The notes beneath the pieces were generated by a model. The model saw only the letters and a program-made list of their open reading frames with translations. It searched no databases and was not told where the DNA came from. A DNA stretch of 38,687 nt. Source: Caulobacteraceae bacterium. GTDB taxonomy: Bacteria > Pseudomonadota > Alphaproteobacteria > Caulobacterales > Caulobacteraceae. Positions within the stretch are counted from its first letter, which is position 1. Each line of letters starts with the position of its first letter. Below, piece after piece: positions 16,322 to 25,251 of the stretch. The translations under genes and the position numbers were made by a program. The stretch lies in the NCBI GenBank assembly GCA_947476325.1, contig CANJPZ010000021.1:1-38687 (forward strand), read 5' to 3'.

Positions 16322-16403
16322 AGGCTCCCCGGTCGGGTTCACGCGTTAGCTTGCGGGAGTTAGACGGGCTTTGTGGGCTTTGCAACGCGAGAAGAGGAAC
16401 AAG

Positions 16404-16868
16404 ATGCGCTCTCCCTCCGGATTTGACCTTACGGCGCCCTCCCCCGCCGAACTTGCTGAACTGACGGCCAGTCTCGCGCCCGAGGAAGCCGACGTTCTGC
16501 TGCATCATGGCACCGAGGCGCCTTTCTGTGGTGGTCTGCTGGCCCAGAAGGATGACGGGGTCTATTGCTGCCGCCTTTGCTCTCTTCCTCTGTTTCGTCA
16601 GCATACGAAGTTCGAGAGCGGCACGGGCTGGCCCTCGTTTTATGCTCCCTTTGAGGAGGCCCACGTCCGGGCGATTGAGGACCGCAGCTATGGCATGCGC
16701 CGGATCGAGACGCGCTGCGCCCGCTGCGATTCCCACCAGGGTCATGTCTTCCCGGACGGACCGGCGCCCACACGGCTGCGCTACTGCATCAATTCGGTCA
16801 GCCTGGAGTTCGTAAAGGCCGGCCATCCGTCGCCAGATCGCCTCCACCGCGGCGACATCCTGCCCTAG
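16404..16868 (+). CDS. msrB: Peptide methionine (R)-S-oxide reductase MsrB
   Basis: The enzyme repairs oxidised methionine (R form) in proteins. The 154-residue protein has both zinc pairs, C56-x-x-C59 and C105-x-x-C108, the TGWPSFY motif at 74-80, the GHVFPDGP segment at 113-120 and the catalytic Cys128 in RYCINSVSL. The start at 16404 has AGAGGA about five bases upstream; an in-frame ATG eleven codons earlier lacks this. It is divergent from pccA. Its TAG stop overlaps the stop of the convergent channel gene within a single CTAG. Confidence 0.95.
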   Translation: MRSPSGFDLTAPSPAELAELTASLAPEEADVLLHHGTEAPFCGGLLAQKDDGVYCCRLCSLPLFRQHTKFESGTGWPSFYAPFEEAHVRAIEDRSYGMRRIETRCARCDSHQGHVFPDGPAPTRLRYCINSVSLEFVKAGHPSPDRLHRGDILP

Positions 16869-17329
16869 ATCTTGATATCCGGACCCTTCAGCCACTCGTT
16901 TTCGACGGTTCTCATGCGCGTAACCACGGAAACGAAGAAGGCCGTAGACCAGCCCAACAGGATAACACCATTGGTGCCCTCGATGGCCCCAAGAATCCGC
17001 CAGGGTTTGGTCAGGGTCAAATCGCCGTAGCCGATGGTCGCGTAGGTGACAGTCGAGAAGTACAGCGCGCTTTCAAAATCCGGCGTCGCGTGCAGCAAAT
17101 CGTAGACGAGCGCATAGGTCCAAATTTCGATGGTGTGCAGGGCAAACAATCCAAAAGCCACGCCGATGATCGCCACCAGCTGATTGAACATGGCCTGACT
17201 GCTGAGCATTCGGTCGCCGTGAAAGCGCATCAGCGCTATGAGCACCGCCAGACCGGCAAGATGGATCAGCACCGTCGCTCCGACCATGCCGGTGGACAGG
17301 AAGAGCTGAAGTATGAGCTGGCTCTGCAC
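16865..17329 (-). CDS. Small potassium-channel-like membrane protein
   Basis: The 154-residue protein has three predicted helices (about 12-34, 48-70, 112-137) and a re-entrant pore between the last two. The selectivity filter TIGYGD lies at 98-103 within STVTYATIGYGDL, as in the two-helix K+ channel family (Ion_trans_2). There is no cytosolic RCK or cyclic-nucleotide domain, so gating is unknown. The start is GTG at 17329 with AAGGA seven bases upstream. It lies 75 bp downstream of pccB on the same strand. The link to carboxylase is probably positional, not functional. Confidence 0.82.
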   Translation of the reverse strand: MQSQLILQLFLSTGMVGATVLIHLAGLAVLIALMRFHGDRMLSSQAMFNQLVAIIGVAFGLFALHTIEIWTYALVYDLLHATPDFESALYFSTVTYATIGYGDLTLTKPWRILGAIEGTNGVILLGWSTAFFVSVVTRMRTVENEWLKGPDIKI

Positions 17330-17404
17330 GGCGCGTCCTTTCTCAGCACACCATCGGTCGGTTAAACCGGCGGCGATACGATCTGGATCAAGACACCAGT
17401 CCGC

Positions 17405-18937
17405 CTACAAGGGAATATTATCGTGCTTCTTCCACGGGTTGGACACTGTCTTGCCCTTGAGGCTGCGAAGCGCCTTGGCGATTCGGCGGCGGGTCGAGTG
17501 GGGCATAATGACATCGTCGATATAGCCGCGCTGAGCTGCCACGAACGGGTTGGCGAAGCGGGACTTGTACTCAGCCTCGCGCTCGGCCAGCTTGGCCGGA
17601 TCGCCGGCTTCCGCCCGGAAGATGATCTCTACCGCGCCCTTTGAGCCCATGACTGCGATCTCGGCAGTCGGCCAAGCATAGTTCACGTCGCCCCGCAGGT
17701 GCTTTGAGCTCATGACGTCATAGGCGCCGCCGTAGGCTTTGCGGGTAATGACTGTGACCTTGGGCACCGTGGCCTCGGCAAAAGCAAACAGCAGCTTGGC
17801 GCCGTGCTTGATCAGACCACCCAATTCCTGCTTGGCGCCCGGCATGAAGCCCGGCACGTCCACCAGGGTGACTATGGGAATATTGAAGGCGTCGCAGAAG
17901 CGGACAAACCGCGCACCCTTCTTCGATGCATCGATATCGAGCACGCCGGCCAGGGCCATGGGCTGATTGGCGACGACGCCGACGGTCTGGCCTTCCATGC
18001 GGGCAAAGCCGCAGATGATGTTCTTGGCGTAGTCAGGCGCGATTTCGAAAAAGTCGGCCTCGTCCACGACTTTCAGGATCAGTTCCTTCATGTCGTAGGG
18101 CTTGTTCGGATTGGAGGGGATCAGGGTGTCGAGCGAACGTTCGATGCGGTCGCCGTCGTCATAGCTTTCCCGGATGGCCGATTTCTCGCGGTTGGAGCCT
18201 GGCAGGAAATCCACCAGCCGGCGAATCTGGGTCATAGTCTCCAGATCGTTCTCGAAGGCGCCGTCGGCGACCCCTGACTTCGACGAGTGCAGACGCGCGC
18301 CGCCCAGTTCTTCGTGGGTCAGGGTCTCGTTGGTGACTGTTTTCACTACGTCAGGACCGGTGACGTACATATAGCTGGTATCCTTCACCATGAAGATGAA
18401 GTCGGTCATGGCCGGGGAATAGACATCTCCCCCGGCGCACGGGCCCATGATCACGCTGATCTGGGGAATGACACCCGAGGACAGGACGTTTTCCATGAAG
18501 ATGTCGGCATAACCGGCGAGCGAATCCACACCTTCTTGAATGCGGGCGCCGCCGGCGTCGAAGATGCCGATCACCGGCGCGCCGACCCGGGCCGCCGCAC
18601 GTTGAACCTTGACGATCTTCTGGGCGTGGGACATCGACAGCGAGCCGCCGAACACCGTGAAATCCTTGGAAAAGACATAGACCGTGCGGCCGTTGATCGT
18701 GCCCCAGCCGGTAACGACGCCGTCGCCCGGAATGCGCTGGTCGCCCATACCGAAGTCATTGCACCGGTGCTCGACGAACATGTCGTATTCTTCGAAGGAG
18801 TTCTCATCGAGCAGCAGCGCGATGCGCTCACGCGCCGACAGCTTGCCCTTGGCATGCTGGGAAGCGATCCGCTTTTCACCCCCCCCCTCGCGGGCCCGCT
18901 GGCGTCGAATTTCAAGCTCTTCGAGAATGTGCTGCAC
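17405..18937 (-). CDS. pccB: Propionyl-CoA carboxylase beta subunit
   Basis: The 510-residue carboxyltransferase subunit moves the carboxyl from biotin on PccA to propionyl-CoA. It shows [18 protein letters not shown] near the N-terminus, [18 protein letters not shown] and the oxyanion-forming [13 protein letters not shown] in the first half. The second half has [22 protein letters not shown] and [16 protein letters not shown], all typical of PccB. The GTG at 18937 (family start xQHILEELE) has a G-rich ribosome-binding site (AGGGGG) upstream. The frame is open 20 codons further, but that part looks unlike PccB. A C9 tract (18879-18887) encodes the conserved GGG. It is preceded by the ATP12 gene with a 75-bp gap. 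Confidence 0.95.
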   Translation of the reverse strand: MQHILEELEIRRQRAREGGGEKRIASQHAKGKLSARERIALLLDENSFEEYDMFVEHRCNDFGMGDQRIPGDGVVTGWGTINGRTVYVFSKDFTVFGGSLSMSHAQKIVKVQRAAARVGAPVIGIFDAGGARIQEGVDSLAGYADIFMENVLSSGVIPQISVIMGPCAGGDVYSPAMTDFIFMVKDTSYMYVTGPDVVKTVTNETLTHEELGGARLHSSKSGVADGAFENDLETMTQIRRLVDFLPGSNREKSAIRESYDDGDRIERSLDTLIPSNPNKPYDMKELILKVVDEADFFEIAPDYAKNIICGFARMEGQTVGVVANQPMALAGVLDIDASKKGARFVRFCDAFNIPIVTLVDVPGFMPGAKQELGGLIKHGAKLLFAFAEATVPKVTVITRKAYGGAYDVMSSKHLRGDVNYAWPTAEIAVMGSKGAVEIIFRAEAGDPAKLAEREAEYKSRFANPFVAAQRGYIDDVIMPHSTRRRIAKALRSLKGKTVSNPWKKHDNIPL

Positions 18938-19012
18938 GTTCCGCACCCCCTGTTTCACTGCGCCGAAGCAGTTAGGACGGTGACGGTGTGATGACAAGCG
19001 CGATGAAGCGCC

Positions 19013-19744
19013 TCAGCCCAGCGATTTGAGCCATTGCTCCAGAACGAGCGCCTCACCGCGCAATTGCTCGACCCGCTCAGACGCCTCAGCGTCGGCGCCC
19101 CACTGCTCTTCCTGAAAGGTCTCGTCAAGTTGCGACAGGGCGAAGGCTTCGGCCGCGGTCAGCCTTCCGAGATGTACGGCCAACGCCAGGATGGTTGAGC
19201 CGAACAAGGCGCCGGCATAGGCTAGGGCGGCGAGCCGGTAGTCGTCCAGGTCAAGGGCCAGGGCCTCGATCCGCAACAGGGTCTGCGGCGGCTGGGGCAA
19301 AGGATTTATTCCGGCGATACGGGTGAAAGACAGACCCAGTTCGCTCTCCGCCCAGTCCAGCACCGGTCCCCAAAGACGAATCTGGCGCTCGACCAGAGCT
19401 TCCGGCGCCTCGGCAAAATAGCAAAGCAGATCAGAGCCGGCGTAACGCGCGACTTCTTCGGCGACTTCAATTCGCACGGCGCTTACCCGGTCAATGGCGG
19501 TATAGGCGTGACGGGTCGCAGGCATGTCAGAAAAGCGGATGTGTTCGCCTTGGGCCGCCCATTCGTCGGCGATCATTTGCGCGGCTGCCGGGGTCGGAAC
19601 AACCAGCGGCGCCTTTGCAGGAGTCCTCATCGCCCGTCCGTCCAGCGCGACCCCGAACCCGTCTGGAGCAGCCTGAACTTCCACGACCTTATAAAAGCGC
19701 CGGATTCTCTGCAGGGCGTCGTTGGCGGAACTCGGACGGGCCAT
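19013..19744 (-). CDS. ATP12-family F1-ATPase assembly chaperone
   Basis: The 243-residue protein matches the ATP12 family: RRFYKVVEVQAAPDGFGVALDGR near the N-terminus, TPAKAPLVVPT, AIDEW-type helix (MIADEWAAQGEHI), DLLCYFAE and a Glu/Asp-rich C-terminal helix (ALSQLDETFQEEQWG). In mitochondria ATP12 binds the F1 alpha subunit before hexamer assembly; alphaproteobacteria keep a homologue with a presumed similar role. The ATG at 19744 has AAAGG nine bases upstream; an ATG three codons earlier touches that site and is less likely. It is the first gene of the run to pccB and is divergent from the DUF1800 gene. Confidence 0.9.
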   Translation of the reverse strand: MARPSSANDALQRIRRFYKVVEVQAAPDGFGVALDGRAMRTPAKAPLVVPTPAAAQMIADEWAAQGEHIRFSDMPATRHAYTAIDRVSAVRIEVAEEVARYAGSDLLCYFAEAPEALVERQIRLWGPVLDWAESELGLSFTRIAGINPLPQPPQTLLRIEALALDLDDYRLAALAYAGALFGSTILALAVHLGRLTAAEAFALSQLDETFQEEQWGADAEASERVEQLRGEALVLEQWLKSLG

Positions 19745-19834
19745 CTGTCGCATCCTTTCAACTCTTTGCGACGGAATGCGGTCGCAAACGCGTGCTATAT
19801 AGGCGCTTCAGTTCGCGCAATGGAGGCTCTTCCC

Positions 19835-21292
19835 GTGGCGCTACCCAATTCAGATCAAATGGCGGCCATCGCGGTCACCCGGTTCGGACTCGGCGCCCGT
19901 CCTAGTGAACTCGAACTGGCCAAAAGCGATCCCAAGGGCTGGCTGAAAGCCCAGCTTACCCGCGGCCCCGCTGATCAGCCGCCCGGCCAGCTGCCTACCT
20001 CGGCCGAACGCTTCGTCGCCTATCGCGACGCCCAGCAGGCTCGACAGGCAGCGCAGCGCGCCCAGGGCGGAGTCACCGCCCAGCCCAAGGGTCGCCCCGC
20101 CACGCCAATGCCGGGACAACCCATGGCGACAGTGCAGGCCGCTGTCAGCGTCGCGGACGCCACCGGCTTGCAGGATGAATTCATCGCCCGCGCCCAGCTT
20201 GCCGCCAACTCGGCCGCGCCCTTCCGCGAGCGCTGGGTGTTGTTCTGGGCCAACCATTTTACAGTCTCGGCAACCAAGGGGGCGGCGCGGCCGCTGGTCG
20301 GGCCGTTTGAGCGCGAAGTTATCCGCCCATCAGCCTTCGGGCGGTTTGAGAACATGGCGGTCCTTTCTTCCAGCCACCCGGCCATGTTGCTTTACCTCGA
20401 CCAGGCCCAGTCCATCGGGCCCTACAGCATGCGCGCTGCCCAGGCCGAAAGAGCCCGTCTGCGCAATCCGAATGCGCCCAAGCCGGGCCTGAACGAAAAT
20501 CTCGCGCGCGAGATCATGGAACTGCACACAGTCGGCGTCGACGGTGGTTACACCCAAGCAGACGTAACCGAATTCGCCCGCGCCATGACCGGCTGGAGCG
20601 TCGGCAACGCCATGGACGGCGATCAGGTCGGCAAGTTTGTCTATCGCGCCGTCTCTCACGAGCCTGGCGCCCGCACGATCATGGGAAAGCGCTATCCGGA
20701 CACGGGCGGAACACAGGCGCTGACGGTCATCAGGGACCTAGCGGCCCATCCGGCAACCGCCCGTCACATCGCCCGTAAGGTCGCGACCCACTTCGTGTCG
20801 GATGAGCCCTCGCCCGCCCTGGTTTCAAAGCTCGAACGCTCGTTTGTCGCCTCGCGAGGCGACCTGGCCCAATTGGCCGCAGCGCTGATCGATGCCGACG
20901 AGGCCTGGGCCCCTGCCCCGACCAAGTTCAAGACGCCTTATGACTTCCTGATCTCCGCTCACCGCGCCCTCGGAGTAGCGCCCTTGAGGCCCGGTCAGAT
21001 CGTCCAGCCATTGAACCAGATGGGTCAGCAGGCCTTTTCTCCACCCTCGCCAAAGGGCTGGTCCGAAGACGCGGCCACCTGGGCCGCTCCCGATGCCCTG
21101 ATCAAACGACTGTCATGGTCTCAAGGCTTTGCATCCCAGGTTTCCGGTGGCCCGCGCGAACCCATGAAGGTGGCGATGGACGCTCTGGGATCGCGGCTCT
21201 CCGCCCCCACCGGCGCAGCCATCACCAGCGCCGAAAGCCGTGAGGAAGCCCTCACAATCCTGTTCATGAGCCCGGAGTTCCAACGCCGATGA
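19835..21292 (+). CDS. DUF1800-family protein
   Basis: The 485-residue protein carries DUF1800 signatures: VTRFGLGARPSE at the N-terminus, RERWVLFWANHFTVS, NENLAREIMELHTVGVDGGYTQADVTEFARAMTGW and HIARKVATHFVSDEP. The family is widespread, usually exported or surface-linked, and of unknown function; a recognisable signal peptide is not seen here. I chose GTG at 19835 because GGAGG (19822-19826) lies eight bases before it; the ATG at 19820 would overlap that site. Its TGA overlaps the DUF1501 start by four bases (ATGA), so the two products are probably made together in similar amounts. Confidence 0.88.
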   Translation: MALPNSDQMAAIAVTRFGLGARPSELELAKSDPKGWLKAQLTRGPADQPPGQLPTSAERFVAYRDAQQARQAAQRAQGGVTAQPKGRPATPMPGQPMATVQAAVSVADATGLQDEFIARAQLAANSAAPFRERWVLFWANHFTVSATKGAARPLVGPFEREVIRPSAFGRFENMAVLSSSHPAMLLYLDQAQSIGPYSMRAAQAERARLRNPNAPKPGLNENLAREIMELHTVGVDGGYTQADVTEFARAMTGWSVGNAMDGDQVGKFVYRAVSHEPGARTIMGKRYPDTGGTQALTVIRDLAAHPATARHIARKVATHFVSDEPSPALVSKLERSFVASRGDLAQLAAALIDADEAWAPAPTKFKTPYDFLISAHRALGVAPLRPGQIVQPLNQMGQQAFSPPSPKGWSEDAATWAAPDALIKRLSWSQGFASQVSGGPREPMKVAMDALGSRLSAPTGAAITSAESREEALTILFMSPEFQRR

Positions 21293-22488
21293 CTCGTTCA
21301 ATTGACCTCACCCGCCGTGGTGCCCTGGCCGCTGGCGTTTCCATAGCCTTCTTCGGTGGCGGCGCCCGCGCCGCTACCGGCGACAAGAAGCTGGTTGTCT
21401 TTATTCAGCGTGGCGGCGCCGATGGATTGTCAGTCAGTCCACCGATCGGCGATCCTAACTACCACTCCCTGCGCGGCGAGATCGCCATTCCCGACAGCGA
21501 TGTCCTGAAACTCGACAACGATTTCGCCCTGCACCCCAAACTGACCGCCATCCATGCCCTGGCCATGAACGGTGAGGCGCGGATTGCTCCGGCGGTGGCC
21601 ATTCCCAACAATCAGCGCTCGCACTTCGAGGCCCAGGACGTCCTCGAAAGCGGCGTGACTGTTGTCTACGGCTCGACCTCAGGATGGTTGAACCGCACTC
21701 TAGGGACCATGGCGGGCCGCAAGATTGAGGGCATGTCCATCGGGGCCCATGCGCCCCTGATCCTGCGCGGACCCGTGCAGGCGGCTTCGTGGTCGCCGGG
21801 CCAGACCGCGCGCGGTGATCGCCTGCCCATGATCCTGACCGACCTCTACCACAACGACGCCCTGCTCAGCCGCGCCTTCGCATCAGGCCTGGAGACCGCG
21901 GCCATGGCGACCATGGCTGGGGCGACCATGACCGCCGCTCCGGCCCGCGCAGCGGCGGCCCAGGGGGGCGGCGCCAATGTCCAGGCCAAACAACTGGGCG
22001 GTTCGATCGCCGGTTTCATGAACCAGCCCGGCGGTCCTCAAATCGTCGCAGTCTCGATTGACGGCTGGGACACCCACGCTAACCAGGGCGCGACGGACGG
22101 CGCTCTGGCCGGCCGCCTGGCCTATCTCGACGCCGTCGTCGACGGTCTGCAAAAGGGCCTGGCCGGCGAGTGGAGGAACACGGTCTGCATCGTAGCCACA
22201 GAGTTTGGCCGCACGGCAAAAATCAACGGCACCCGGGGCACCGACCACGGCAACGCCTCGACGGCTCTGGTGCTGGGCGGGGGCCTGAAACGTGGAGGCA
22301 TAATCGGCGACTGGCCGACTCTGGCCTCGAACAAGCTGAACCAGGGGCGTGACCTGGCGGCAACACTCGATGTTCGTGCGCTTTTCAAGGGCGTTTTACG
22401 GGAACATTTGGGGGTGGAAACGCGTCTTCTGAACGAGACTGTATTCCCCGACAGCGCTGCTGTGGCTCCGGTTACGGGCCTGGTCTAG
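21289..22488 (+). CDS. DUF1501-family Tat-exported protein
   Basis: The 399-residue protein begins with a twin-arginine signal (LTRRGALAAG, Arg9-Arg10) and a hydrophobic stretch ending near ARA-A, so it is exported folded. The rest is a DUF1501 domain, related to sulfatase/alkaline-phosphatase-like folds: KKLVVFIQRGGADGLS near the start, IDGWDTHANQG in the middle and CIVATEFGRTAKINGTRGTDHG, a likely metal-binding segment (Asp/His). DUF1800 and DUF1501 genes are regularly paired in bacteria. The activity is unknown. Two hairpins follow the stop. Confidence 0.9.
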   Translation: MTRSIDLTRRGALAAGVSIAFFGGGARAATGDKKLVVFIQRGGADGLSVSPPIGDPNYHSLRGEIAIPDSDVLKLDNDFALHPKLTAIHALAMNGEARIAPAVAIPNNQRSHFEAQDVLESGVTVVYGSTSGWLNRTLGTMAGRKIEGMSIGAHAPLILRGPVQAASWSPGQTARGDRLPMILTDLYHNDALLSRAFASGLETAAMATMAGATMTAAPARAAAAQGGGANVQAKQLGGSIAGFMNQPGGPQIVAVSIDGWDTHANQGATDGALAGRLAYLDAVVDGLQKGLAGEWRNTVCIVATEFGRTAKINGTRGTDHGNASTALVLGGGLKRGGIIGDWPTLASNKLNQGRDLAATLDVRALFKGVLREHLGVETRLLNETVFPDSAAVAPVTGLV

Positions 22489-22513
22489 GCGCTCTTGGCG
22501 AGCACACACCCAC

Positions 22514-22580
22514 CCGGCCATTGGCCGGTGTGGCCGGCGGGAGCGTTCGGCGACATTTCGAGAGTTCGCCCGACGCTCCC
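22514..22580. terminator. Tandem hairpins, bidirectional terminator
   Basis: A first hairpin (CCGGCC 22514-22519, GGCCGG 22523-22528) is followed by a larger one with 15-base arms (22539-22553 and 22566-22580) that pair except for two positions. A CTTTT run follows on the plus strand. It lies between the convergent DUF1501 and rluC-like genes and probably ends both transcripts. Confidence 0.7.
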
Positions 22581-22590
22581 GTCTACCCTT

Positions 22591-23577
22591 TTACCGGTGA
22601 CCCTTTTTTCCGCGAAACGGCTCCGGATCCGCCTCGCTTTCCGAGAAACCGAAGTGGGCGAACCCGGCCAGCATCTCGGGACTGATCGGCGCCTCGATGA
22701 TCAGGGTGCCGGCCGACGGATGAGGCAGTTCGATCCGGCGCGCGTGAAGCTGCAGTTTCAAGGGACCGGACAGGGCGATACTTTCGGCGTCGGCATATTT
22801 CGGATCGCCCAGGATCGGATGGCCTATCGCCTTCATGTGGGCCCGCAGCTGGTGTGTGCGGCCGGTATGGGGCCGCAGGGCCATCCAGGTGGCCCGGTGG
22901 CCGGCGCGACTGATGGTGACGTACTCGGTCTCGGCCGGATCGCCCCGCGGGTCTTTTGGGTCCGCTGGCACGACCAGTTCACGATCGCCAACGCCCTTTT
23001 TGACCAGGGGCATTTCGATGACGCCTTCGACAGGCTTGGGCGACCCTGCGACGATCGCCCAGTAGGTCTTCAGAGCCCGCCGCTTGGCGAAGGCGCCCGA
23101 CAGCCGCGCCGCCGCCGCCGGAGACTTGCCCAATAGCAGCACGCCCGAGGTGTCGCGGTCCAGACGGTGCACCAGTCGCGGCCGGTTCATACCTTCGCCC
23201 CAGGCCGATAATAGCCGGTCGACGTGCTGGGTGGTTTTGGTGCCGCCCTGGACCGCCAGCCCGGCCGGCTTGTTCAGGGCCAGAACGTCCTCATCCTCGT
23301 AAAGCACCAGCGAGCGGGCATAGGCAGCGTCGCGCGGGCTGATGGTCTTTTTCTCATCCTCGCGCGGCGCATCAGGCAGTGGCGGCACACGGACTTGCGA
23401 TCCCGCACTGAGCCGCTGTTCGGCTTTTACGCGCGCGCCATCGACCCTGATCTGGCCGGAGCGGGCCAGCTTCTGGACCTGGATGTGGGTGACGTGCGGC
23501 CAGCGGCGCTTGAACCAGCGGTCCAGACGCACGCCCTCCTCCCCTGCGTCGACATAGAGGGTCTTGACCTCTTTCAC
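22591..23577 (-). CDS. RluC-like 23S rRNA pseudouridine synthase
   Basis: The 328-residue enzyme has an N-terminal S4 RNA-binding domain (about 14-70; VRLDRWFKRRWPHV, KLARSGQIRVDGARV) and an RluA-type catalytic domain. The catalytic domain has LNKPAGLAVQGG at 101-112 and HRLDRDTSGVLLL at 137-149 with the catalytic Asp140. The later RTHQLRAHMKAIGHPILGDPKY binds and positions uridine. The S4 plus RluA arrangement is that of RluC/RluD; which uridine is modified is not clear. It starts with GTG at 23577, overlapping the crcB stop as GTGA, so translation is coupled to crcB. It differs from the second synthase at 24499, which lacks S4. Confidence 0.92.
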   Translation of the reverse strand: MKEVKTLYVDAGEEGVRLDRWFKRRWPHVTHIQVQKLARSGQIRVDGARVKAEQRLSAGSQVRVPPLPDAPREDEKKTISPRDAAYARSLVLYEDEDVLALNKPAGLAVQGGTKTTQHVDRLLSAWGEGMNRPRLVHRLDRDTSGVLLLGKSPAAAARLSGAFAKRRALKTYWAIVAGSPKPVEGVIEMPLVKKGVGDRELVVPADPKDPRGDPAETEYVTISRAGHRATWMALRPHTGRTHQLRAHMKAIGHPILGDPKYADAESIALSGPLKLQLHARRIELPHPSAGTLIIEAPISPEMLAGFAHFGFSESEADPEPFRGKKGHR

Positions 23578-23942
23578 GCCAGCAGCCGCCGCATCAGCAA
23601 CATGCCGGCAAACAGGGCCGCGATCGACATCGCGACCGAAGCCGATGCGTACAGCGCGGCCGCACCATAGGCCTTGCGCTCGATCATCAGGGCGACCTCA
23701 AGCGAATAGGCCGAGAAGGTCGTGAACCCGCCCAGCACACCAACCCCCAGAAGCACCCGGAATCGCTCCTGGTCCGAGCCACCTTTCAGCGCCAGGGTGG
23801 TCACCAGAACGCCCATTAGAAATCCGCCCAGGATGTTGGCGGCCAAGGTGCCGTAAGGGCTGCGGTTGATCGCAATCCCCAGTCCATAACGCGACACCGC
23901 GCCCAGACCGCCGCCCAGAAAGACCATCAGAACCTTGTCCAT
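23574..23942 (-). CDS. crcB: Fluoride ion channel CrcB (Fluc)
   Basis: The 122-residue protein has four helices and the Fluc signature VLGGFTTFSAYSLE plus GGGLGAVSRYG near the N-terminus and ANILGGFLMG. Fluc proteins are dual-topology dimers that let fluoride leak out of the cytosol. One gene copy is seen, which fits a homodimer. The 39-bp gap upstream has no room for a fluoride riboswitch, so expression probably depends on the operon. It is followed directly by the RluC-like gene with GTGA overlap. Confidence 0.95.
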   Translation of the reverse strand: MDKVLMVFLGGGLGAVSRYGLGIAINRSPYGTLAANILGGFLMGVLVTTLALKGGSDQERFRVLLGVGVLGGFTTFSAYSLEVALMIERKAYGAAALYASASVAMSIAALFAGMLLMRRLLA

Positions 23943-23981
23943 TGGGTCCTTGTAGCGGACGCAGAGAGTCGGGGGGAGAGG

Positions 23982-24458
23982 CTAGCGCCGCGCCCTGATC
24001 GTTCGGGCCACGTCGGCGGCGTCGTAGGCGCCCGGATCTGATGGCTTGGCCCCGTCGCCCATCAGGATCTCAAGGCCCAGCACCTGACGCGGACCGCCAC
24101 CTAGGTTGAAGCTGGTGCCCAGACCCAGACCAACGGAACTGTTGCGCCCGAAACTGGTGGTCCCAGTACCCAGCGAGACGGTCGTGCCACTGTTGCGCTG
24201 GTCGATGTCGGCTGAGCGACTGGTGACCCGGAACCAGCTATGGCCCCGAGCCAGGGTGTCGTCGGCGGCCTTGAGCAGGATATCATCGTCCGCCCGGGTG
24301 CGGCTGGCGCCGTTCGGGACAAGATAGGTGATGTGGATGCGCGTCGCCTCGATATCGTTTTCATAGAAGCCGGGGCCATTGGGATAGGGGTTGGGAGCGG
24401 CCTCGCATGCCGTCAGCAGCAGCGCCGATAATCCTGCAATTACAACTAGTTTTCTCAT
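23982..24458 (-). CDS. CC0125/CC1285-type lipoprotein
   Basis: The 158-residue protein begins MRKLVVIAGLSALLLTAC, a lipoprotein signal with lipobox LTAC. The mature part has a short conserved-looking block, GFYENDIEATRIHITYLV, ADDDILLKAADDTLARGHSWFRV, like the CC0125/CC1285 family known mainly from Caulobacterales. After it comes a Gly/Ser/Thr-rich stretch, SLGTGTTSFGRNSSVGLGLG. The function is unknown. An ATG three codons upstream (24467) is equally possible; starts further upstream overlap the neighbouring synthase gene and lack a signal peptide. Confidence 0.7.
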   Translation of the reverse strand: MRKLVVIAGLSALLLTACEAAPNPYPNGPGFYENDIEATRIHITYLVPNGASRTRADDDILLKAADDTLARGHSWFRVTSRSADIDQRNSGTTVSLGTGTTSFGRNSSVGLGLGTSFNLGGGPRQVLGLEILMGDGAKPSDPGAYDAADVARTIRARR

Positions 24459-24498
24459 ATTTATCATTCGCTTCGGGTCCGTCAGGCTTCCCTCGCCT

Positions 24499-25251
24499 TC
24501 AGTTTGAAAAGCTGTCAGCCGGCAATGGGTTCTCCAAGTCGAGACCGGCCGCCACCAACACGCCGGCAAAGTCCTCGGGCACGGGTGCGGCGATTTTTAG
24601 ACGCCCGCCTGCGGGGTGCGGAAATTCCAGGGCCGCGGCGTGGAGCATCAGGCGCGGAACCGGCGCTCCAGCAAGCATCAGCGCCCCGCCATAGCGAACG
24701 TCGCCGGCAATCGGCCTTCCGATGGAGGCCAGGTGAACGCGAATCTGGTGCATGCGCCCTGTCTGCGGTCGGGCCTCGACCAGAGCGGCCACACTGGACG
24801 CAGACAGCGTGCGATAGAGCGTTCGCGCTGACAGGGCCTCGGGTTCATCGGGTTCGCACACCTTCATGTAGGATTCCCGCCCGACCTCTTCGCGACGCAG
24901 GAACACTTCGATGGTGCCCTGGCGCGGGTCCGGCGCGCCCGGTGCGACGATGGCCAGGTAGGTCTTGAGCACCTTGCGGCCCATCATGGCCTTGCCCAGG
25001 AAGGCTGCGCCGGGCTTGGTGCGCGCGGTGAGAATGACCCCGGAGGTATCGCGATCGAGCCGGTGGATCAGTCGCGGCTTGTTGCCGCTGGATTTGGCGA
25101 AGGCCGCCATCAGGTCATCCAGGGTATGAGCCTTTATCCTCCCGCCCTGGCTGGACAGTCCGGACGGCTTGTTGAAGGCGATGACATGCTCGTCCTCGTG
25201 AATGACCAGAGATTTGACGAAGGCGATGTCGTCGGCGGACAGCACCGTCAC
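24499..25251 (-). CDS. RluA-family pseudouridine synthase without S4 domain
   Basis: The 250-residue enzyme has FNKPSGLSSQGG at 26-37, HRLDRDTSGVILTA at 63-76 with catalytic Asp66, and RMHQIRVHLASIGRPIAGDVRYGG in the second half. The S4 domain is absent, so it resembles RluA or TruC more than RluC/RluD. Its target, a tRNA or 23S rRNA uridine, is undetermined. It starts with GTG at 25251, inside the rarA stop (GTGA overlap), which implies coupled translation. Confidence 0.9.
   Translation of the reverse strand: MTVLSADDIAFVKSLVIHEDEHVIAFNKPSGLSSQGGRIKAHTLDDLMAAFAKSSGNKPRLIHRLDRDTSGVILTARTKPGAAFLGKAMMGRKVLKTYLAIVAPGAPDPRQGTIEVFLRREEVGRESYMKVCEPDEPEALSARTLYRTLSASSVAALVEARPQTGRMHQIRVHLASIGRPIAGDVRYGGALMLAGAPVPRLMLHAAALEFPHPAGGRLKIAAPVPEDFAGVLVAAGLDLENPLPADSFSN

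Noticed and set aside
18879-18887. C9 tract in pccB as a phase-variation switch
   Set aside because: It encodes three Gly at a position where Gly is conserved in PccB, and the gene is of a housekeeping type; no sign of selection for slippage.
23943-23981. Fluoride riboswitch upstream of crcB
   Set aside because: The gap is only 39 bases and shows no pseudoknot-like pattern of that riboswitch.
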